Part shown: positions 1-5,560 of the stretch, piece after piece
Layout: every line of letters begins with the position of its first letter
How positions within the stretch are numbered: position 1 is the stretch's first letter
Origin: Chloroflexota bacterium
GTDB lineage: Bacteria > Chloroflexota > FW602-bin22 > JAMCYS01
Assembly: GCA_021847625.1 (NCBI GenBank)
Contig: JAJZQK010000258.1
Span: forward strand, 1 to 5,837
DNA: 5,837 bases
Reading direction: 5' to 3'
Notes under the pieces: model-generated
What the model saw: the letters and a program-made list of their open reading frames with translations, nothing else
The model's database searches: none
What the model was told of the DNA's origin: nothing
Made by a program: the position numbers and the translations under genes

Positions 1-1
1 C

Positions 2-1012
2 GGCAGCGGCGTCTTCTATGCCCGGGCCGGCGGCATGCTGGCCGAACTCGCCTCGGCCTTGAAGATACCGGTGATGGTGCCCATCTGGGACCGCTCTGCC
101 ATCGCTCGACCGGCGCCCCATTTCCTAGGGGTCATCGGCGCGGCGAGCGGCAGCCCTGACGTGCTATCCGACGCCGACTTGGTGCTCCTCGTCGGCGCCC
201 GAATCGACTACCGGGTCGGCTACCTGGAGCCGCCCGCGGTCGCCGCCGGGGTGAAGCTCGTCCGCGTGGACGTCGACCCGGCAGAGCTCGGGCAGGGGGT
301 CGCCCCGGACGTGGCCATCCAGGCCGACCCGCGCTCGGCCCTGAAGGCGCTGGCATTGGAGATGAAGCGCCGGGGAATGGCGCCCTACACGGAATGGCAC
401 GACGAGGCCCGCCGCCGCTACCTCGCCTTCAGGGCCGAATGGGACCGCCCGCTGCCGGAGACGCCGCCCCTTACCGGCCACCACGTCGTCGAGGCGCTGC
501 GACTGCTGCTGGACGAGAACACGCTCTTCCTCGTCGACGGCGGGAACATCGGCCAATGGGTGCATATGGTCCTCGGCGACCGCTATCCGGAAAACTGGCT
601 GACCTGCGGGGCGAGCGGCGTCGTCGGCTGGGGGCTCGGCGGCGCCCTGGGCGCCCGCCTAGCTTTCCCGGACCGGCCGGTGATCCTGCTCTCCGGCGAC
701 GGCTCCTTCGGCTTCACCATCGCCGAACTAGAGTCGGCGGCGCGGCAGCACCTCCCCTTCGTGGCCGTCGTCGCCGACGACAAGACCTGGGGAATCGTGG
801 CCAGCGCGCAATACAAGCAGTACGGCGCCAAGGGCGTCCTCGGCAGCCGCCTGGGAGCGGTGCGCTACAATCAGGTGGCCGAGGCCTTCGGGGCGCTGGG
901 CCTGCGGGCGGAATCGGCCTCCGAGCTGGTGGAGGCCGTGCGCCAGGGCCTGGCCGCCGACCGGCCGACCGTGGTGCACGTGCCGATAGCCCACCTGGGC
1001 CCGAGCGACTGA
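2..1012 (+). CDS. Thiamine-pyrophosphate-dependent enzyme, acetolactate synthase superfamily (5'-truncated by window edge)
   Basis: The frame is open from base 2, and the residues before the first ATG (35) read GSGVFYARAGG, which fits the start of the central domain of these enzymes, so the gene begins outside the window. Numbering from the ATG at 35, the TPP_enzyme_M domain covers about residues 1-110 (LVLLVGARIDYRVGY, then VRVDVDPAELG, typical of its nucleotide-fold strands). The C-terminal TPP-binding domain covers about 145-320, with the diphosphate/Mg motif GDGSFGF at 221-227. The partner motif 26 residues on reads ADDKTWG (D248-D249), where most relatives have NN or ND. The N-terminal domain with the catalytic Glu is missing, so the substrate cannot be deduced. 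Members include acetolactate synthase, 2-hydroxyacyl-CoA lyase, oxalyl-CoA decarboxylase and benzoylformate decarboxylase; the middle domain looks to me more like the acyl-CoA lyase/decarboxylase side than anabolic IlvB. Cytosolic. It ends in TGA and is followed by a G+C-rich inverted repeat. Confidence 0.9.
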   Translation, partial: GSGVFYARAGGMLAELASALKIPVMVPIWDRSAIARPAPHFLGVIGAASGSPDVLSDADLVLLVGARIDYRVGYLEPPAVAAGVKLVRVDVDPAELGQGVAPDVAIQADPRSALKALALEMKRRGMAPYTEWHDEARRRYLAFRAEWDRPLPETPPLTGHHVVEALRLLLDENTLFLVDGGNIGQWVHMVLGDRYPENWLTCGASGVVGWGLGGALGARLAFPDRPVILLSGDGSFGFTIAELESAARQHLPFVAVVADDKTWGIVASAQYKQYGAKGVLGSRLGAVRYNQVAEAFGALGLRAESASELVEAVRQGLAADRPTVVHVPIAHLGPSD

Positions 1013-1046
1013 GGCAAGACCAGAAGCAAGTACAAGTTATGGGGCA

Positions 1047-1074
1047 GGCGGGCGCGCCGGCCGGCATGCCCGCC
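1047..1074 (+). terminator. G+C-rich inverted repeat, possible transcription terminator
   Basis: A 7-bp perfect stem, GGCGGGC (1047-1053) with GCCCGCC (1068-1074), encloses a 14-base loop that is itself palindromic (GCCGG/CCGGC at 1056-1065). It lies 34 bases after the TPP-enzyme stop and 19 before the next ATG. There is no T-tract, so intrinsic termination is only a guess. It could equally be a folded leader of the lipoprotein gene. Confidence 0.35.
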
Positions 1075-1093
1075 CCCGGATAGAGCGACGATT

Positions 1094-2209
1094 ATGGCTC
1101 CTAACCGACGACGGTGGTTCCTGAGCGTGCTCCTTCTGCTGTCGCTGTTCCTGATCGGAACGAGCGGCCTCTCCTGTGGCGCTATCGGTGGCCCTCCTGC
1201 CGAGCAAGCGCCAGGCAAGGAACCCTCCGCCACCAGCACGCCTAGACCCTCGACGGTGGTCGCCGAGGCAAGCGCAACGCCGCTGCCCGCGGACACGCCG
1301 ACAATACGGCCGCCGACGAGCACCCCGACGCCAAGCCCGACGCTGACACCACCGGCAACGCGGAGGCCGGTGCCCTTCGGCACGGGCGTACCGCTGCCGA
1401 CCCCGCCGGCCGTCCCCCTGCTGGCCACCGTCGCGGACAAGCCAAGCGCGCCGCTGACGGATCTGATCGCGCGCGCGGTCGCCGGCAAGGAGGGCAACTT
1501 CGGCATCGCCGTCAAGAACCTGACGACGGGCGAGCTCGCGACCTACAACGCCGACCGCCAATTCGAGGCGGCCAGCCTCTACAAACTGAACCTGATGTAC
1601 GGCGCCTTCGAGCAGGTCAAATCGGGCAAGCTCTCCTTCGCCGACAAGATGACGATCAGCGAGAAGGCCGCCTACGGCTATGGCGATGGGGACCCAACCA
1701 TGGAGCCCGGCGAGGAAGTCACCGTCTGGGAGGCCGTGGAACGAGCGATAACGGTCAGCGACAACACCTGCGCCCACGCCCTGCTGGAGAAGCTGCCCAT
1801 CTGGGAGATCAACCAGAGCTTCCAGCGCCTGGGGCTCAAGCAGACGGAGATAAACAACGGCACCCGCACCTCGCCCATCGATATGCTGCGCCTGATGGAG
1901 ATGATCGCCACGGGCCGGGCGCTGTCGCGCGAGGATAGCCGGGCAATGCTGAAGCCGCTGCTGCAGCAGCAGATCAACGACAGACTGCCCGTCCTTCTGC
2001 CAATGGAAGTCCCGATTGCCCACAAGACCGGCAACCTGGACGGCCTCCGCCATGACGTGGGGATCGTCTACGCCCCCACGGGGCCGTACGCTATCGCCAT
2101 CCTCCTCGACGGCCTGCCGGAGGAACACACCGGCAGCGAGGACATCGCCGAGGTCTCCCGCGCCGTCTACGACTACTTCGTGCCCGGCACGCCCACTCCC
2201 CGGCCATAG
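1094..2209 (+). CDS. Lipoprotein with Thr/Pro stalk and class A beta-lactamase-like serine hydrolase domain
   Basis: The N-terminus has an RRR charge cluster, a Leu-rich hydrophobic segment (about 8-22) and a lipobox-like TSGLSC ending at Cys28, predicting a lipoprotein anchored outside the cytoplasmic membrane. Residues 29 to about 118 are a low-complexity Thr/Pro/Ala stalk (runs such as TPTPSPTLTPP). The catalytic domain (about 120-363) has the three signature elements of the class A beta-lactamase/PBP fold: SLYK with nucleophile Ser161 and Lys164, SDN at 222-224, and KTG at 311-313. Spacing from SDN to KTG is 89 residues against about 104 in TEM-type enzymes, and no ExxLN omega loop with the deacylating Glu is present; Glu252 is the only nearby candidate. 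It therefore fits the Beta-lactamase2/serine hydrolase family rather than a proven resistance enzyme; peptidoglycan binding or slow acyl hydrolysis is plausible. A TPTPRP tail ends the protein. The ATG at 1094 is chosen because it directly precedes the signal peptide; its Shine-Dalgarno is weak. Confidence 0.9.
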   Translation: MAPNRRRWFLSVLLLLSLFLIGTSGLSCGAIGGPPAEQAPGKEPSATSTPRPSTVVAEASATPLPADTPTIRPPTSTPTPSPTLTPPATRRPVPFGTGVPLPTPPAVPLLATVADKPSAPLTDLIARAVAGKEGNFGIAVKNLTTGELATYNADRQFEAASLYKLNLMYGAFEQVKSGKLSFADKMTISEKAAYGYGDGDPTMEPGEEVTVWEAVERAITVSDNTCAHALLEKLPIWEINQSFQRLGLKQTEINNGTRTSPIDMLRLMEMIATGRALSREDSRAMLKPLLQQQINDRLPVLLPMEVPIAHKTGNLDGLRHDVGIVYAPTGPYAIAILLDGLPEEHTGSEDIAEVSRAVYDYFVPGTPTPRP

Positions 2210-2229
2210 GCGAACTGTCGAGTATAGGC

Positions 2230-2235
2230 TATAAT
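2230..2235 (+). promoter_or_regulatory. Perfect -10 box (TATAAT) upstream of the flavoprotein gene
   Basis: TATAAT stands 77 bases before the ATG at 2312, in the gap after the lipoprotein stop. No convincing TTGACA-like -35 is present 16-18 bases upstream (that region runs into the end of the previous gene), nor a TGn extension. A start near 2242 would place the hairpin at 2247-2282 at the very 5' end of the transcript. The A+T-rich match stands out in otherwise G+C-rich DNA. Confidence 0.5.
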
Positions 2236-2246
2236 ACCCGGCGTAT

Positions 2247-2282
2247 GATCGGATCTGCCTTTGTCTGTCTGCCGGTCCGATC
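2247..2282 (+). promoter_or_regulatory. Leader hairpin in the 5' UTR of the flavoprotein gene
   Basis: GATCGGA (2247-2253) pairs perfectly with TCCGATC (2276-2282). The stem continues inward through a T·G wobble, a C-G pair, one T·C mismatch and GC/GC to 2258/2271, leaving a 12-base pyrimidine-rich loop (2259-2270). It lies between the -10 box and the Shine-Dalgarno (2295-2304) and does not cover the latter. It may be an mRNA-stabilising 5' hairpin, an operator palindrome, or part of a terminator for the preceding gene. Confidence 0.45.
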
Positions 2283-2311
2283 GTGGAGTGTGAGAGGGAG
2301 GAGGCTCGTCG

Positions 2312-3115
2312 ATGGCAGGTGATGGAACGATACTAGGCCTGGTAGGTAGCCCGAACCGGGAGGGGAGGACCAACCGGTTGGTGACGGCGACCCTGGAAGG
2401 GGCGGCCAGGGCGGGGGCCCGTACGGAACTCATTCAGATGGCCGACCACGTGGTGGCCCCCTGTAAGGATTGTCTGCCGTGGGTCTGCCAGAACAACAAG
2501 AAGTGCACCTATGAGGATGCCGCCTTCGAGTACCTGAGCGAGAAGATCATCGGCTGCGGGGCCCTGGTGCTGGGGACGCCCGTCTACTGGTGGGACACTA
2601 GCGGGATGGCGAAGTACCTCATCCTCAAGATGTTCAGGGTCTTCGCTAGGTCTGCGCCTGTGCAGGGCCTGCCCGCGCTCGGCATCGGCATCGCCGGAGG
2701 TACGGGCAATGGCCTTATCTCTGGTCTGCGACCGGTCTACCATTTCTTCCAGATGATGCAGATGCGAGCGATCGAGCCCCTTCCCGTCACCCGCTTCAAT
2801 CTCGACGCCGCCTTGCAGCGGGCCGCCGAGCTGGGCGTGCGGCTAGCCTGGATGGCGCGCGAGCGTCAGCCGTTCGGCGGCCTCGAGGAACGCCTGCTGT
2901 GGTACGACAGCCTGCCCTACCTCGGGCTGAACCGGGCCGGCGAGCGTAGGCTGCTCGCCGATCTCACCACCAGCGCCCTGCCGCTGACCGCCGACCCCGA
3001 GGTGCCCCGCGGCCTCGCCCGGGCGGACGCCCTGCTGGCCGAAGGCAAGCTGCTCGAATCGCTGAGCGAGGTCACGAGGGTCTACGACGCCGGCTTCAAG
3101 GCGTTCCAGGGGTAG
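2312..3115 (+). CDS. NAD(P)H-dependent FMN reductase / iron-sulfur flavoprotein-like protein
   Basis: Flavodoxin-fold protein of the FMN_red group, a cytosolic electron-transfer or quinone/flavin reductase type. The FMN phosphate loop is GSPNREGRTN (12-21), the second flavin-contact loop is GTPVYWWD (88-95) and the third is AGGTGNG (128-134). Between the first two lies a cysteine cluster, C51-x2-C54-x4-C59-x5-C65, in the place where iron-sulfur flavoproteins (Isf) bind a 4Fe-4S cluster; the middle spacing is x4 rather than the usual x2, so cluster binding is possible but unproven. The core ends near residue 185, and about 80 further residues (RQPFGGLEER onward) form a predicted helical extension that I do not recognise. 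The start is well supported by AGGGAGGAGG at 2295-2304, seven bases from the ATG. It has its own putative promoter and leader and is convergent with the chaperone genes. The physiological substrate is unknown. Confidence 0.88.
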   Translation: MAGDGTILGLVGSPNREGRTNRLVTATLEGAARAGARTELIQMADHVVAPCKDCLPWVCQNNKKCTYEDAAFEYLSEKIIGCGALVLGTPVYWWDTSGMAKYLILKMFRVFARSAPVQGLPALGIGIAGGTGNGLISGLRPVYHFFQMMQMRAIEPLPVTRFNLDAALQRAAELGVRLAWMARERQPFGGLEERLLWYDSLPYLGLNRAGERRLLADLTTSALPLTADPEVPRGLARADALLAEGKLLESLSEVTRVYDAGFKAFQG

Positions 3116-3144
3116 TAAGGCTACCGTCGATGTTAGGGCAGAGT

Positions 3145-3192
3145 AGTGAGACGAGGAGGGCTCGACCAGGGCGAATTCTCCCTCGTCTCACT
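3145..3192. terminator. Inverted repeat between convergent genes, putative bidirectional terminator
   Basis: A perfect 12-bp stem, AGTGAGACGAGG (3145-3156) against CCTCGTCTCACT (3181-3192), encloses a 24-base loop. It starts 29 bases after the flavoprotein stop, and its right arm contains the stop codon of the leftward MerR-like gene (3188-3190). Position between convergent genes argues for a shared terminator. No T-run follows on either strand, so it is not a textbook intrinsic terminator. Confidence 0.6.
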
Positions 3193-3505
3193 CCTCGGAC
3201 TCCGCCGGCTGGGGACGTTTGACCTGCGCTTGGCGGGCGGCGGCGCGGGCCTCGGCCAGTTCTTCCGTCAGGCGCAGGATCACGGCTACGCCGGCCAGGT
3301 TCACGCCCAGATCGGCCCGGAGACGGCGGATCTTGCGCAAGAGCACGACCTCACGCTCGCCGTACAGATACGTGTTGCCCACCCGCCGGGCGGGGCACAC
3401 CAGGCCCGCCCGCTCCAGCCGCCGCAGGCCGCTGGGGGTGAACCCGCACATCCGGGCCACCACCTCCAGGCGATAGTAGGTCACGCGCTCGCCGTCCCGC
3501 TCCAT
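3188..3505 (-). CDS. MerR-family HspR/CbpM-like regulator
   Basis: A 105-residue protein with one MerR-type winged helix-turn-helix: YYRLEVVARMCGFTP (10-24) is the first helix-turn-helix portion, LRRLERAGLVCPAR (27-40) the recognition helix, and NTYLYGEREVVLLRKIRRL (44-62) the wing and next helix. DLGVNLAGVAVIL (65-77) matches the signature of HspR, the heat-shock repressor of dnaK operons, and of CbpM, which modulates the J protein CbpA. A short charged tail (84-105) replaces an effector domain, as expected for HspR. The ATG at 3505 has AAAGGAAG at 3513-3520, seven bases upstream. The frame is open well upstream, but that part overlaps dnaJ and is not a real extension. It lies 23 bases downstream of the J-protein gene on the same strand, so the two form an operon; it likely represses stress-chaperone transcription, binds the J protein, or both. 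HspR versus CbpM cannot be settled here. Confidence 0.85.
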   Translation of the reverse strand: MERDGERVTYYRLEVVARMCGFTPSGLRRLERAGLVCPARRVGNTYLYGEREVVLLRKIRRLRADLGVNLAGVAVILRLTEELAEARAAARQAQVKRPQPAESEE

Positions 3506-3528
3506 GCCGTTTCTTCCTTTCGCCTTCC

Positions 3529-4541
3529 CTACGACTCCCGCCGGCCGCTGCCGGCCGAGGTCGCCGTCTCCAGGCGAGCCAGCTCCTCCAGCAGCTCGCG
3601 CTGGCGTGGCGTCGGCTGCTCGGGCAACGACACGTGCACCTCGGCGTAGAGGTCGCCCCGCTGGCCGAGGTTGTTGAGCAGCGGCAGCCCCTGCCCCCGC
3701 AGGCGGAATGCCCGCCCGTCCTGGGTGTTGGCCGGGATGGTCAGCGCCAGCGTCCGCCCCTCCGGCGTCGGCACCCGCGCCTCGCCGCCGAGGACGGCCG
3801 TGGCCAGGGGCACGCGCACTTCCGTGTAGAGGTCGGCGCCCCGGGGTCAAACCGCGGGTCGGGAGGGACGGCGACGACCAGGTAGAGGTCGCCGGCCGGC
3901 CCGCCACCGTATCCCGGCATACCTTGGCCAGCCATGCGCACCCGCGTGCCGTTGTCGACCCCTGGTGGGATCGTCACCTCTACGCGCCGCACCTGGCCTC
4001 CCGGCAGCTGATACTGCAACACGCGGGTGGTACCCCGCGCGGCCTCGGCGAGACTCACCTCCACCGGCTGTTCCAGGTCCTGGCCGGCCGTCTGCGGGCG
4101 CCGCGTCTGGGTTCGCGGCCCCGCCCCGCCGCCAAAGAAGGTGGTGAAGAAGTCCGAGAAGGGCGAGGACCCGCCGAAGAGGTCCTCCAGGTCCTCCGGG
4201 TTAACCCGCTGGTAGCGGAACCCGCCCCCTTGGGGCGTCTCATAGCCGAACTGGCCCCAGTCGAAGGGCTGCTGGCCGCGTCCGGCCTGCTGCTGAGATC
4301 GCTGCCAGGTCTCATAGTCCCGCCAGCGCGAGCCGAGCTCGTCGTAGCGCTTGCGCTTCTCGGCGTCGCCCAGCACCTCGTAGGCCTCGTTGACCTCTTT
4401 GAACTTGGCCTCCGCCTCCTTGTTGTCCGGATTGACGTCGGGGTGGTACTGGCGCGCCAGGCGGCGATAGGCCGACCGTATCTCTTCCTGGGAGGCACCT
4501 TTGCCGACGTCCAGTATCTTGTAGTAGTCTTTGTATTCCAT
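3529..4541 (-). CDS. dnaJ: DnaJ/CbpA-type class B J-domain co-chaperone, interrupted by a one-base frameshift
   Basis: Cytosolic Hsp40 that would stimulate DnaK ATPase and deliver substrates. The J domain (about 1-70) begins [10 protein letters not shown] and carries HPD at 33-35; a Gly/Phe-containing linker (about 85-145) follows, including [14 protein letters not shown]-terminal domain I follows directly ([16 protein letters not shown] to [15 protein letters not shown]), with no CxxCxGxG zinc finger, so this is class B (CbpA-like) rather than canonical DnaJ. At 3839-3846 the C4G4 tract appears one base short: the frame running from 4541 leaves homology after PDPRFD, while [10 protein letters not shown] and the rest of domain II (ending GSGRRES, TAG at 3529-3531) continue in the other frame. 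Adding one base restores PDPRFDPRGADLY and gives 337 residues. The ATG at 4541 is chosen over an in-frame TTG at 4571 because J proteins start at this point. The MerR-like gene follows 23 bases later. Confidence 0.88.
3839..3846 (-). other. Frameshift site in dnaJ (CCCCGGGG tract)
   Basis: On the coding strand TTT GAC CCC GGG leads out of frame. In the frame used downstream, a TGA overlaps the GAC codon, so the switch must occur between that TGA and GCC GAC CTC, that is, within the C4G4 tract. One additional C or G makes a continuous reading frame with the expected DLY motif. A homopolymer-associated sequencing or assembly indel or a recent mutation would both produce this. Confidence 0.8.
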
Positions 4542-4680
4542 GTACTCGTTCCGTCCCTGCCTTGCCAACAACTACCCCAAGCACAGCACGGGCTGTGCCA
4601 CCGTCGTCAGTCTTGTTGGTCAGGCAAATGTCCGGGGAACACACTAGCTAGCCACTGGTAACCAACCTGTAGCGCGACCC
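4542..4680 (-). promoter_or_regulatory. Intergenic leader of dnaJ with nested inverted repeats
   Basis: This 139-base gap holds a tight hairpin, GCACAGC (4581-4587), loop ACGG, GCTGTGC (4592-4598). It is nested inside a wider pair, CCAACAA (4565-4571) with TTGTTGG (4613-4619). The structures would lie in the dnaJ 5' UTR or attenuate read-through from the gene upstream. I find no CIRCE element and no HAIR-type CTTGAGT/ACTCAAG pair, and no convincing -35/-10 pair on the minus strand, so read-through from the 248-residue gene may drive dnaJ. The Shine-Dalgarno before 4541 is weak (GGGAC or CGGAAC). Confidence 0.45.
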
Positions 4681-5427
4681 TCACTCCTCCATGCTCTTGA
4701 TCTCTTCTTCGATCCGGCGCAGGCTGGCGTAGTCCTCGTCGGCAAGCCGATAGCAGCGTTCGACGTAGAGCTGGCTCAGCCGCTGCCCCCTTTGGCCGGG
4801 CTCTTGCGCCACCGCGATCAAGTCACGCACGCGGTACTTCTCCGGCACATACTTGCCCAGCGCCTCCATCTCGCGGATCGTCTCCTTGACCTGACGCGTG
4901 TCGCCGCCGTCCAGCGCGTAACGGAGCTTCCCCGTGAGCTTGGCCAGCTCGCCCAAGCGTTGGCGCTCGCTCATCAGACTGAACAGGACGTCGTCGACCT
5001 CGTAGGTCTCTTCTTCTTCGGCCGGTGCCGAGGCGGCGGGCAGGCTACGTAGGTAGTTCTCGTACAGATCAAGGTACTGGCGGGCAGCCTCGCTCGTGGC
5101 CATGAGGGCCCGCTGCATGTCCTCCACGTCGACCGTGCCCCCCTCGATGAGGTCGTCGTCGCGCACCTCCGCCAGCCTTTCCAGGTAGGAAACGCTCTCC
5201 ACCTTCTCCGGTATGGGCGGAAAAGGCACCGCCGAGACGTTCTGCATCTCGCCCATCGGCATGCCGCTCGCGAACATCGGCGGCATGTACTTGGCGAGGT
5301 TCAACGGCACCGGCGGCACCACCAGGTAGGTGGCCAACACCTCCCCACCCGGCCCACCGCCGTGGAAATAGACGAGGGCGTGCCCCCTAGGTTGCGCCTG
5401 CACGCCGCGCGTGAAGTTGAGTTGCAT
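4681..5427 (-). CDS. Uncharacterised protein upstream of dnaJ (248 aa)
   Basis: I do not recognise this family. The first ~60 residues look strand-rich and ordered (RGHALVYF at 14-21, ATYLVVPPVPLNLAKYMPPMF at about 32-52), with Gly/Pro loops. From about residue 75 the protein is charged and predicted mainly helical, with an acidic segment AEEEETYEVDD near 135-146 and a C-terminal helix ending RRIEEEIKSMEE. There is no signal peptide, transmembrane segment or catalytic motif, so a cytosolic structural or adaptor role is more likely than an enzyme. The ATG at 5427 has GGTGA (5434-5438) six bases upstream, while a second SD-like GGAGG (5428-5432) abuts the ATG directly. Codon use and G+C resemble the neighbours. 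It is on the same strand as, and 139 bases upstream of, the J protein; an operon is possible but the folded gap leaves this open. Confidence 0.75.
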   Translation of the reverse strand: MQLNFTRGVQAQPRGHALVYFHGGGPGGEVLATYLVVPPVPLNLAKYMPPMFASGMPMGEMQNVSAVPFPPIPEKVESVSYLERLAEVRDDDLIEGGTVDVEDMQRALMATSEAARQYLDLYENYLRSLPAASAPAEEEETYEVDDVLFSLMSERQRLGELAKLTGKLRYALDGGDTRQVKETIREMEALGKYVPEKYRVRDLIAVAQEPGQRGQRLSQLYVERCYRLADEDYASLRRIEEEIKSMEE

Positions 5428-5474
5428 CCTCCATCACCGACCCTTCCCATTAGAGAGCGTACGGACTAAATGAT

Positions 5475-5505
5475 CCGGCCTTGTCCATGCGGCATGGCCA
5501 GCCGG
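5475..5505. repeat. Nested palindrome upstream of the 248-aa gene, possible operator
   Basis: CCATGC-G-GCATGG (5485-5497) is a perfect 13-base palindrome, nested in CCGGC (5475-5479) and GCCGG (5501-5505). It lies 48-78 bases upstream of the ATG at 5427, where a promoter or operator for that leftward gene would be expected. No clear -35/-10 pair accompanies it. A TAGAAT/ATTCTA stretch at 5506-5511 adjoins it, but direction and use are uncertain. Confidence 0.35.
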
Positions 5506-5560
5506 TAGAATAGTCCAACTGCCGCTCCGCCGTCATTCGCCTACAAATGCTGCCGCCGGG

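Noticed and set aside
1037..2128. 363-residue minus-strand frame opposite the lipoprotein gene
   Set aside because: It is a G+C-driven antisense frame with no domain resemblance and a low-complexity C-terminus; the plus-strand frame has a signal peptide and catalytic motifs.
3835..3850. Programmed ribosomal frameshift in dnaJ
   Set aside because: No canonical slippery heptamer, downstream stimulator or known precedent in dnaJ; an indel in the C4G4 tract is simpler.
3188..3907. Long minus-strand reading frame running from 3907 through the MerR-like gene
   Set aside because: The part beyond 3505 is a shadow of dnaJ in another frame with Arg/Ala/Gly-rich translation; the ATG at 3505 has a good ribosome site and starts the MerR fold at the expected distance.
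4542..4571. TTG start for DnaJ at 4571, adding ten residues
   Set aside because: J-domain proteins begin close to the xYKDYY motif; the ATG at 4541 fits and the extra residues have no counterpart.
3708..4661. 317-residue plus-strand frame opposite dnaJ
   Set aside because: It is antisense to a gene with unambiguous J-domain homology; its translation shows no family motif, and it lacks a ribosome site.
4542..4680. CIRCE or HAIR heat-shock operator before dnaJ
   Set aside because: Neither TTAGCACTC-N9-GAGTGCTAA nor a CTTGAGT/ACTCAAG pair is present, even allowing a few mismatches by eye.
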